Below are positions 39,714 to 46,083 of a DNA stretch of 46,083 nt, one piece after another. A program made the translations under genes and the position numbers. This stretch comes from Nitrospirota bacterium (lineage in GTDB: Bacteria > Nitrospirota > Thermodesulfovibrionia > Thermodesulfovibrionales > UBA6898): positions 153,639-199,721 of the forward strand of contig JAKAHR010000002.1 in NCBI GenBank assembly GCA_021825365.1, in the 5' to 3' direction. Under the pieces are notes generated by a model. That model was not told the origin of the DNA and did not search any database. It worked only from the letters and a program-made list of their open reading frames with translations. Every line of letters begins with the position of its first letter. Position 1 is the first letter of the stretch.

Positions 39714-40713
39714 ACTGAGAAAAGACCCGCTCCTGGGAAGATGGGTGGCGGTCCTCGACCGGCCGAAGGCTCCGGGGGACTACTCTTTTCCCGCTGATAC
39801 GGACCATGGTGATAGCTGCATGCTTTGCGCCGGTCGGGAAAAGGAGACCCTGGGTGATATCCTGTCAATTCCCCGGTCAGGAGACTCTGCGGGGAAATGG
39901 TGGACCAGGGTTATCCCCCATTTTGCCCCTGTATTCAGGGTTGAGGGTGATCTGGGCAGAAGGGGCGACGGCATGTACGACAAGATGAACAGCGTCGGCG
40001 CCAGTGAGATTATTATTGAATCCCCTGACCACGCTGTTAGACCCGAAGACATGGGACTCGACCAGATGATGCGGGTTATCAAGACATACAAAGACAGAAT
40101 GGCTGACCTGGAAAGGGACGCCCGCCTCAGGTATACCTTCATCTACAAGAATTCCGGCTCGGAGGCAGGGGCGGTATATTCCCATCCTGTATCGTATCTT
40201 GCGTCTACACCTATTATTCCCAAGAGGGTAAAAGAGGAACTCGACGGGGCAAAGCAGTATTTTGCCTATAAGGAGCGCTGTATCTTCTGTGATATGATCA
40301 GGGAAGAGATAAGGACAGGAAGCCGCATTGTTCTTGAGACCAGGCACTTTATCGCCTTCTGCCCGTACGCGTCCAAATTTCCTTTTGAGACCTGGATCAT
40401 TCCCAAACGTCACCACTGTGCCTTCCAGGACATAACGGCTGAGGAGATCGAAGATATGTCCTTTATCCTCTCGACGTCCCTGCAGAAGCTGCGGCAATGT
40501 TTTGACGGCCTCTCCTTTAATTACTTCATTCATTCAGCACCTAACAGAATTCCCCGAAAGGACCACTGGCATACCCTTGGGGAGGATTTTCACTGGCATC
40601 TGGAGATCATGCCGAGGTTACTGCGGACGAGTGGTTTCGAATGGGGCTCCGGCTGTTACGTACTTCCCACATCCCCTGAATATGCCGCACAGTATCTACG
40701 GGAGGTAAAATGA
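39691..40713 (+). CDS. Galactose-1-phosphate uridylyltransferase-like protein lacking the nucleophilic histidine
   Basis: A 340-residue member of the GalT branch of the HIT superfamily. Zinc-type cysteine pairs CMLC and CIFC are present, with ELRKDPLLGRWVAV at the start, ETRHFIAFCPYASKFPFETWIIPKRH in the middle, and the C-terminal FHWHLEIMPR (H301, H303). In GalT proteins the catalytic segment reads HPHGQ or HSHSQ, the second His being the nucleophile. Here it is YSHPVSYL, so the nucleophile position is V167 and the glutamine is Y169. The protein may use a different chemistry (hydrolase or phosphorylase-like), bind sugar nucleotides without turnover, or be regulatory. It is coupled to coaX (23-bp overlap) and uspA (4-bp overlap). 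Confidence 0.8.
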   Translation: MNTTDIHELRKDPLLGRWVAVLDRPKAPGDYSFPADTDHGDSCMLCAGREKETLGDILSIPRSGDSAGKWWTRVIPHFAPVFRVEGDLGRRGDGMYDKMNSVGASEIIIESPDHAVRPEDMGLDQMMRVIKTYKDRMADLERDARLRYTFIYKNSGSEAGAVYSHPVSYLASTPIIPKRVKEELDGAKQYFAYKERCIFCDMIREEIRTGSRIVLETRHFIAFCPYASKFPFETWIIPKRHHCAFQDITAEEIEDMSFILSTSLQKLRQCFDGLSFNYFIHSAPNRIPRKDHWHTLGEDFHWHLEIMPRLLRTSGFEWGSGCYVLPTSPEYAAQYLREVK

Positions 40714-41168
40714 AGATCGATCGAATTCTTTTTGCTACCGATTTTTCCGAGGGGTCGGACCACGCCCTTCCCTACGCCGTCGATATGGCTAGGCAGTATA
40801 ACTCAAAGCTCTATTTCGTACATGTGATTTATGATGTGGCCAAGACCGCCGGCTGGTATGTACCTCACGTTTCGATCGATGAGATCTATCGGGACATGGA
40901 GAAGAGCGCTCGGGCTGAACTCGAGAAGGTCTGTACTGACGGGATGCGGGGATTCAAGGACATAGAACGGGTAGTGCTGAAAGGCGTTCCCTACGAGGAG
41001 ATAACCAGGTTTGCTGCCGAGCAGAAGGTGGATCTCATCATCCTCGGCACCCACGGCCGAAAGGGAATCGACAGGATGTTGTTTGGCAGCACGGCTGAAC
41101 AGGTAGTGCGCACGTCCCCCTGTCCGGTCCTGTCGGTCAGACTGCCGCAGCATGTAAAAAACATATGA
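40710..41168 (+). CDS. Universal stress protein (UspA family)
   Basis: A 152-residue single-domain Usp. It opens with IDRILFATDFSEGSDHALPYA and ends with the ATP-binding motif GTHGRKGIDRMLFGSTAEQV (G-x2-G-x9-G-S/T), so it likely binds ATP. Family members help survival under energy or oxygen stress. It overlaps the galT-like gene (ATGA) and the JAMM gene (ATGA), so these are translationally coupled. Confidence 0.93.
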   Translation: MKIDRILFATDFSEGSDHALPYAVDMARQYNSKLYFVHVIYDVAKTAGWYVPHVSIDEIYRDMEKSARAELEKVCTDGMRGFKDIERVVLKGVPYEEITRFAAEQKVDLIILGTHGRKGIDRMLFGSTAEQVVRTSPCPVLSVRLPQHVKNI

Positions 41169-41671
41169 GGGTATATCTTTCTGAAAACGCTTTTATCGAT
41201 CTTCTGCTGGGTTCAGCGGAGGTGTATAAGCAGGAGTGTCTGGGATTCCTCCTGGGCTACCGCCTTGAGGACCGCTTCATCGTAGAGCATGCCTTTAGTT
41301 TTCAAACCGCCTGCAGACGACCCCGGGGAGTGCGTTCCTACGACGCGAGCCATAAGAAGATCGACCAGATCCTCGCCCGTTTCGACCGGCTCCAGATCAT
41401 CGGTGATTTTCATTCCCACACGCAGTTCGGAATGTCCAAGGGCCTGCCGGTTCCCAGCCCGGAAGACATCTCAGGGATGAAACGAGATCACATATATCTG
41501 ATAGTCGCCATCAATAACAACAAAAAAACAATGCCTTGGGACGAAAACAGGGACAGTACCATATCAGGATCTGTCGGCGATTTTTTTTTTAAAATATCCG
41601 CCTACTTCCTCAACAAGCATTCTTTTGTCAGAAAGGCGAAGATACATTGCCCGTTTCCCCCTGGCTTTTGA
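41165..41671 (+). CDS. Stand-alone JAMM (MPN+) domain metalloprotease-like protein
   Basis: A 168-residue protein with the JAMM zinc motif: E24 (QECLGFLLG) and H83-S-H85, then S98-P-E-D101 (FHSHTQFG...PVPSPED), that is, HxH-x12-SxxD. Bacterial JAMM proteins cleave C-terminal tails from ubiquitin-like sulfur carriers or act as peptidases. No sulfur-carrier gene is adjacent here. The spacing of 12 between HxH and S is at the long end. A run of ten T at 41581-41590 lies in the coding region (GDFFFKIS) and could allow polymerase slippage. It ends the coaX-galT-uspA series. Confidence 0.85.
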   Translation: MRVYLSENAFIDLLLGSAEVYKQECLGFLLGYRLEDRFIVEHAFSFQTACRRPRGVRSYDASHKKIDQILARFDRLQIIGDFHSHTQFGMSKGLPVPSPEDISGMKRDHIYLIVAINNNKKTMPWDENRDSTISGSVGDFFFKISAYFLNKHSFVRKAKIHCPFPPGF

Positions 41672-41722
41672 TTCCTGATGTTTTGCGAGATGCCTGAGAC
41701 GGGATTATAGGAAGTTCATACG

Positions 41723-42565
41723 TTGACACTGAAGAAGTTTGTCGCCTTTTCCATGGCACTGCATTGCATCATTCTGATCATTGTCTATCTGATGCCGGAG
41801 CAGGCGAAGAAGAAGGCGGAAGAAAAATTTATCACGACCCTCGTATCCCCGAGTGTTGTCATGCCACCACCAGAGAAGAGGGAGCCGCCTCTCAGGCGGT
41901 TACCACCGCTGCCTCCGGAGCCTGCCCCGCGAGTTGCCCCAAGGCGTATTGAACCGGATAGGGTGACGCCTTTCCGGCATTTCCCCCGCGCGGATGAAAA
42001 ACCTGTTCTGCCCGGCGAGGGAGGGGTGAGCGGCGGATCATCCACCGAGGGGACAAGACCAGGCCCGTCTTCAACGGACAAACGAGCAGGAAGCAGAAGA
42101 GATACGGCAGGATCGAAGAAAGTACCCGAAGTCCCCGGGCTGTTGGGCAGGGAAAAACTCTTTGACAGGGGTGTGACGGAAGAGATCGCCCGGAAGGATG
42201 CAGGAGGGCCCGGCAGCAGGACTAAAAGAGAAGATGCCATCACGTTTGATACGAATGAGTATCGGTTCAAGGGCTATATGAGTCTTCTCAGAAACAAGAT
42301 CGAGAGCATATGGGTCTACCCGCCGGACGAAATCGCAGCAGGACACTACGGGGATCTGAAGATACGATTTACCATAAAGAAGGACGGCAGGCTGGGGGCC
42401 GTGGAACTGGTAAGAACCTCGGGCCATGCCTCACTCGACAGGGCTGCTGTCAAGGCGCTCAGGGACGGGGAGCCATACTGGCCGTTGCCGGACGACTGGG
42501 GCATGGATTCGTACACGATACTCGGCCACTTTGTGTATAGCCTGCAGGGATACTATCTGAGATAG
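41723..42565 (+). CDS. TonB-like energy transducer protein
   Basis: A 280-residue protein with an N-terminal membrane anchor (FVAFSMALHCIILIIVYLMP). A proline-rich periplasmic spacer follows (EKREPPLRRLPPLPPEPAPR and onward to about 160). The C-terminal TonB domain contains YPPDEIAAGHYGDLKIRFTI, DGRLGAVELVRTSGHASLDRAA and EPYWPLPDDWG. It would pass energy from the inner-membrane ExbB/ExbD complex to outer-membrane receptors, or act in a Tol-like or other transport system. ExbB and ExbD are not in the window. The TTG start is inferred from the anchor position. Confidence 0.88.
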   Translation: MTLKKFVAFSMALHCIILIIVYLMPEQAKKKAEEKFITTLVSPSVVMPPPEKREPPLRRLPPLPPEPAPRVAPRRIEPDRVTPFRHFPRADEKPVLPGEGGVSGGSSTEGTRPGPSSTDKRAGSRRDTAGSKKVPEVPGLLGREKLFDRGVTEEIARKDAGGPGSRTKREDAITFDTNEYRFKGYMSLLRNKIESIWVYPPDEIAAGHYGDLKIRFTIKKDGRLGAVELVRTSGHASLDRAAVKALRDGEPYWPLPDDWGMDSYTILGHFVYSLQGYYLR

Positions 42566-42601
42566 CTTCATAGAGGAGTGAATGCCCGCGGGTGGGGTGG
42601 T

Positions 42602-43384
42602 TCAGATGCCCCGCAGCTCGTCGATCTTCCTGCCGATATCAGCAGACTCCATCAGGCAGCTGCCGATAAGCAGGGTGTCTATCCCTGCTGATTCCATGAA
42701 CACCACATCCTCCCGCGTCCTGATGCCGCTTTCGCTCACAACGATCTTGTCAGGGGGCATATGCCGCTTCAGCTCGGGTGTTGTCCTGATATCTATGGAG
42801 AGCGTCTTAAGATTCCTGTTGTTGATGCCGATAATGGGAGCTTCTACCGAAAGGGCCGCCTCTAACTCAGCATAATCATGCACCTCGAAGAGCACTGCCA
42901 TACCCAGCTCCCGGGCGAGAAGCAGGTAGTCTGATGCCTGATTTCTGCTGAGAATTCCTCCTATAAGGAGCACCGCATCGGCCCCGTTAGCCCTGGCCTC
43001 ATAGATCTGGTACTCGTCGAAGATGAAATCCTTCCTGAGAACAGGTCGTGACACGGCTTCCCTCACCTCGGGAAGATAGGCAAGGCTTCCCTGAAAGAAA
43101 TCCTCCTCCGTTATCACCGATATCGCGTCTACCTTCTTGGCCTCATAGATGGAGGCTATCTTGACAGGGTCAAAGTCGCCTCTCAGAAGGCCCTTCGACG
43201 GCGATGCCTTCTTGATTTCCGCGATAATCCTGATGCCCCCATCTCCCCTGGTCACGGCAGCGAGAAAATTGCGCGGAGATTCTGTATCAGCAATAAGAGA
43301 TTTGAGTGATGTAAAAGGGAATGCCCTTTTGGCAGACGACAGCCGGTCTTTCTTTATTTGAACGATCTGCTTCAGGATGGACAT
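42602..43384 (-). CDS. trpC: Indole-3-glycerol phosphate synthase
   Basis: Closes the indole ring in tryptophan synthesis. From the ATG at 43384 it has 260 residues. Typical signs are the RIIAEIKKASPSKGLLRGDFDP loop with catalytic Lys and Glu, the phosphate- and substrate-binding VITEEDFFQGS and LRKDFIFDEYQIYEA, IIGINNRNLKTL, and VSESGI near the end. A longer frame to 43447 adds 21 residues with no similarity. No other trp gene is adjacent, so this is an isolated trpC, unlike the full operons of many bacteria. Confidence 0.95.
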   Translation of the reverse strand: MSILKQIVQIKKDRLSSAKRAFPFTSLKSLIADTESPRNFLAAVTRGDGGIRIIAEIKKASPSKGLLRGDFDPVKIASIYEAKKVDAISVITEEDFFQGSLAYLPEVREAVSRPVLRKDFIFDEYQIYEARANGADAVLLIGGILSRNQASDYLLLARELGMAVLFEVHDYAELEAALSVEAPIIGINNRNLKTLSIDIRTTPELKRHMPPDKIVVSESGIRTREDVVFMESAGIDTLLIGSCLMESADIGRKIDELRGI

Positions 43385-43467
43385 ACCGAATATTACAGAT
43401 AAACGAAGTCCTTTTTCAATCTGTCGGCGATGCAAAGGGCCGGCCATCTGATATAATTAGCGCTGAA

Positions 43468-45045
43468 ATGGACGAAAAGGGAAAGATCGCCAAGGCTGCC
43501 GGCGTTATGTCTGCCGCGACGTTCATCAGCCGCGTCCTGGGCTTTATAAGGGACATGATCTTTGCCTTGTATTTTGGGGCCAGCGGGCTTTCCGATACCT
43601 TCTTCGCAGCCTTCAAGATCCCTAACCTCCTCAGGGAGCTTTTTGCCGAGGGTTCCATGTCAGCGGCCTTTATTCCGGTGCTTACGGAATACCGCCAGAG
43701 AGAAGGTGAGGCGGAGGCAAGGCGTCTGGTGCGCATCACTTTTTCCTTTATTATTGTGGTAGTCGGCCTTATTTGTCTTGTTGGGATCTTTTTTTCTCCT
43801 GCGATCGTCACGGTCATCGCCCCGGGCTTTCTGAAGTCTCCCGAAAAATTCTCCATGACCGTCCTGTTGACCAGGATCATGTTCCCCTTTCTTCTCTTCA
43901 TCAGCCTCGCTGCGCTTGTCATGGGCGCGCTCAATACGAAGAAGGTGTTCTTTGTCCCAGCCCTGGCGCCGGCCATGCTGAACATAACCCTAATCCTGAG
44001 TATCGTCTTTTTTGAGGCAGGTGCGGAGCGACCTATCCTGACAGCTGCTATAGGAGTCGTGGTTGGAGGCTTTGTTCAGTTTGTCTTTCAACTTCCGACC
44101 TTCTTCAAGAATGGCTATGGTCTTGGGCTGGACGCCAATTTCAGCCACCCAGGACTGAGAAAGATGTCGCTTCTCCTTATTCCAGCGACCATGGCCCTGG
44201 CTGTCAGTCAGATCAATATCGTTGTCAGCAATATTTTGGCTTCTTATCTTCCCGCCGGCAGCATAACGTACCTTTTCTATTCTATGAGACTCACCCAGTT
44301 TCCTATCGGAATATTCGGCGTTGCGATGGGGATGGCGGTGCTCCCCAGTCTCTCTGAACATGCCAGCCGGGGAGATTTTGGGCGGCTCCGGGAGGACTTT
44401 TCATTTGCCTTGAGGCTCCTGTTTTTCATCACCGTACCCTCCATGGTGGGACTGATCGCTCTGGGCAAGCCTATTGTCAATCTGCTTTTTCAGCATGGCA
44501 GATTCGATTACGCAGCCACGCAGGGAACGGTGCAAGCCCTATATTATTATTCCCTTGGTATATGGTCTATTGTCGGAGTAAGAGTAATTACGACAACATT
44601 TTATGCGATGCAGGATACGAAGACCCCGGTCAAGATCGCCTGCGGAGCCATGCTGCTCAATATCGCCCTGAGTCTTTATCTGATGAGACCCTTGCAACAT
44701 GCCGGTCTTGCCCTTGCCAATGCCCTTGCATCATGGGTCTCCTTTTTTCTTCTCATGTATTTCTTGCGGAAGAAACTCGAGCGCATCGACAGCCGCAGGA
44801 TCATTATGTCTTTTGGGAAGATCGGGCTGGCCTCTCTGGTCATGGGGCTTGCCGGCTGGGCCCTGCTCCATGGGGAGTTGTGGGAGCAAAGCGGCAATAC
44901 TCTTATCAAGACAGTCTATTTCGGCGGCACAGCCCTTCTTTGTATCCTCGTGTACAGCGGTGTCAGCCATATGCTGAAGAGTGAGGAGCTGCACTATCTT
45001 TACCATACGGTAAGAGGCCGCTTTACAAGAAGGAGTGATAGATAA
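43468..45045 (+). CDS. murJ: Lipid II flippase MurJ
   Basis: Polytopic inner-membrane protein that moves lipid II across the membrane for peptidoglycan synthesis. From MDEKGKIAKAAGVMSAATFI it has 525 residues with about 14 helices. It shows the MurJ family signature SRVLGFIRDMIFALYFGAS...DTFFAAFKIPNLLRELFAEGSMSAAFIPV. A longer in-frame reading to 43321 lies inside the antisense trpC region and adds 49 residues without a membrane segment, so it is rejected. The next gene follows 3 bp after its stop. Confidence 0.95.
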   Translation: MDEKGKIAKAAGVMSAATFISRVLGFIRDMIFALYFGASGLSDTFFAAFKIPNLLRELFAEGSMSAAFIPVLTEYRQREGEAEARRLVRITFSFIIVVVGLICLVGIFFSPAIVTVIAPGFLKSPEKFSMTVLLTRIMFPFLLFISLAALVMGALNTKKVFFVPALAPAMLNITLILSIVFFEAGAERPILTAAIGVVVGGFVQFVFQLPTFFKNGYGLGLDANFSHPGLRKMSLLLIPATMALAVSQINIVVSNILASYLPAGSITYLFYSMRLTQFPIGIFGVAMGMAVLPSLSEHASRGDFGRLREDFSFALRLLFFITVPSMVGLIALGKPIVNLLFQHGRFDYAATQGTVQALYYYSLGIWSIVGVRVITTTFYAMQDTKTPVKIACGAMLLNIALSLYLMRPLQHAGLALANALASWVSFFLLMYFLRKKLERIDSRRIIMSFGKIGLASLVMGLAGWALLHGELWEQSGNTLIKTVYFGGTALLCILVYSGVSHMLKSEELHYLYHTVRGRFTRRSDR

Positions 45046-45048
45046 CCT

Positions 45049-45675
45049 ATGATTATTGAAAGGATCGCGGTAGGGCCGCTTCAGGCGAACTGCTACGTTA
45101 TATCTGACGAGGAAACACGTGATGCGCTCGTCATCGACCCTGGTGAAGAGGCGGGGAAGATTATTTCTTTTATAGAGAGTCGGAGTTTAACAACAACCTA
45201 TATTATCTGCACACATGGCCACTTCGATCATGTGGGGGCGGTCTCCAGGGTGAAGGCCGGGACAGGAGCCAAGGTGATCCTTAACCGGGCGGATTTGGAA
45301 ATCTATCGTGCAGCAGTGGATCAGGCAGCCTTCTGGGAGTACGAGATCGAGCAGCCCCCTGAGCCGGACCTGTTCGTTATGGACGGATATGAGATCCATG
45401 TAGGCAGGAAGAATATCTTCAGGATTCTACATACTCCCGGCCACAGCCCAGGGGGTATCTGCCTTTACGGCGGAGGGATAATTATAAGTGGGGATACCGT
45501 CTTCGCCGGATCAGTGGGGCGGACCGATTTTTATGGCGGCAATATTGAGGAACTGAAACAGTCCTTCAGGACCATCATGGGCTTGCCGGAGTCTACCCGT
45601 ATCTTTCCGGGTCATGGGGAGGCCACCTCAGTCGGCATCGAGCGGAAGGCGAATTTCTTTGTATATGAATTATGA
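45049..45675 (+). CDS. Metallo-beta-lactamase-fold hydrolase of the glyoxalase II-like group
   Basis: A 208-residue soluble protein with CTHGHFDHVGAVSRV (metal ligands), ILHTPGHSPGGICL, the bridging Asp in SGDTVFAGSVGRTDF, and FPGHGEATSVGIE. This is the short MBL family of glyoxalase II and thioester hydrolase relatives, common in anaerobes; the exact substrate is unknown. It is 3 bp downstream of murJ. The next sequence is the ribosomal RNA promoter region. Confidence 0.88.
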   Translation: MIIERIAVGPLQANCYVISDEETRDALVIDPGEEAGKIISFIESRSLTTTYIICTHGHFDHVGAVSRVKAGTGAKVILNRADLEIYRAAVDQAAFWEYEIEQPPEPDLFVMDGYEIHVGRKNIFRILHTPGHSPGGICLYGGGIIISGDTVFAGSVGRTDFYGGNIEELKQSFRTIMGLPESTRIFPGHGEATSVGIERKANFFVYEL

Positions 45676-45746
45676 TTATCTTTTCAGGGGTTGGAGACTG
45701 TATGGGGTTTGAGACAGCCGCTTTTTCCCTTGAATATATTTAGGTC

Positions 45747-45774
45747 TTGACTATCTTTAGGGATGTGGTATGCT
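45747..45774 (+). promoter_or_regulatory. Ribosomal RNA promoter P1
   Basis: TTGACT (45747-45752) and TATGCT (45769-45774) are 16 bp apart, about 200 bp before the 16S gene. The region 45676-45973 has no protein-coding gene and contains only rRNA control elements. Confidence 0.65.
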
Positions 45775-45791
45775 TAAGGAGTGAGAATTAG

Positions 45792-45820
45792 TTGATTTTT
45801 TTTTTGAATCTTTTTATAAT
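45792..45820 (+). promoter_or_regulatory. Ribosomal RNA promoter P2
   Basis: TTGATT (45792-45797) and a perfect TATAAT (45815-45820) are 17 bp apart, with a T-run as spacer. Tandem promoters are usual before rRNA operons. Confidence 0.65.
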
Positions 45821-45837
45821 TGATCGGTTAACTGAAA

Positions 45838-45865
45838 AGAGGCTATGTTTTTTCCTATAGCCTCT
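45838..45865 (+). other. Perfect hairpin in the rRNA leader
   Basis: AGAGGCTAT pairs with ATAGCCTCT around a T-rich 10-nt loop. It lies just after P2 and before boxA. It might be a weak attenuator, or a fold that helps processing or antitermination. Confidence 0.6.
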
Positions 45866-45911
45866 ATTATTCTCTGAATACCTTTTAAATCTTACGCAGG
45901 TATATCGAGAG

Positions 45912-45921
45912 TGTTCTTTGA
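45912..45921 (+). promoter_or_regulatory. boxA antitermination element
   Basis: TGTTCTTTGA matches the boxA pattern TGYTCTTTRA bound by NusB/NusE in rRNA leaders. It lies about 50 bp upstream of the 16S start. Confidence 0.7.
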
Positions 45922-45972
45922 AAACTAAAGAGCAGGCCACGTTAATTTTTGAGTATTTGAGTTAACAGGAAA

Positions 45973-46083
<111 letters not shown>

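Noticed and set aside
43321..43467. 49-residue upstream extension of murJ
   Set aside because: It overlaps the 5' part of trpC on the other strand, adds no membrane segment, and the usual MurJ N-terminus starts at 43468.

Overview
The window reads as chromosomal DNA of a Gram-negative, anaerobic or respiratory bacterium. The best guess is phylum Nitrospirota, with the deep Deltaproteobacteria as the alternative. Reasons are a Kdo/LPS pathway and TonB (outer membrane), multiheme c-type cytochromes beside a bc-type cytochrome b, selenocysteine machinery (selA, selB), GTP-dependent PEP carboxykinase, and the first ~110 nt of a 16S rRNA gene at the right edge. The phylum is inferred from overall gene content, not from a database match.

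Layout. (1) 1-2359: the end of a bc-type respiratory complex, with a truncated cytochrome b and a membrane-anchored multiheme cytochrome c. (2) 2360-2995: a gene-poor stretch bounded by two inverted arrays of a 17-bp repeat, probably a decayed or non-autonomous transposable element. (3) 2996-8195: the replication core on the minus strand (dnaA-dnaN-gyrB, no recF) and, upstream of dnaA, an oriC candidate with DnaA-box-like sites, DnaA-trio repeats and an AT-rich unwinding segment. (4) 8196-12255: selB and selA, separated by a convergent two-CW gene, plus a small gene coupled to selA. (5) 12296-18498: queC and a tightly overlapping minus-strand operon kdsD-kdsC-pgsA-plsY-TPR membrane protein-DUF4388 protein (lipid A/Kdo and phospholipid supply). 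(6) 18499-23178: three secreted c-type cytochromes on the plus strand. They share one unrecognised C-terminal domain, and two of them share an unusual promoter with three TTAAT repeats at exact 11-bp spacing. (7) 23179-26412: kdsB-pyrG-kdsA on the minus strand. In many Gram-negative bacteria kdsB, pyrG, kdsA, kdsD and kdsC are contiguous, so the cytochrome cassette looks like an insertion into this cluster. (8) 26413-37829: single genes and short operons: an M50 protease, PEPCK, a novel two-module kinase-like protein, trpS, an HD-GYP phosphodiesterase, serS-RHH-nagA, cheR and a metallo-beta-lactamase-fold protein. (9) 37891-45675: birA, coaX-galT-like-uspA-JAMM (overlapping), a TonB-like protein, trpC (minus), murJ and a glyoxalase-II-like hydrolase. 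(10) 45676-46083: tandem rRNA promoters, a leader hairpin, boxA and the 5' end of 16S rRNA, transcribed away from oriC.

The most unusual items are: the cytochrome cassette with its shared terminal domain and Pho-box-like promoters (18.7-23.1 kb); the tandem kinase/pseudokinase-like protein (29272-31002); the galT-like gene whose nucleophilic histidine is replaced by valine (39691-40713); and the inverted 17-bp repeat arrays (2407-2975). Many neighbouring genes overlap by 4-23 bp, and several starts are TTG within a TTGA stop/start overlap, so translational coupling is common here.
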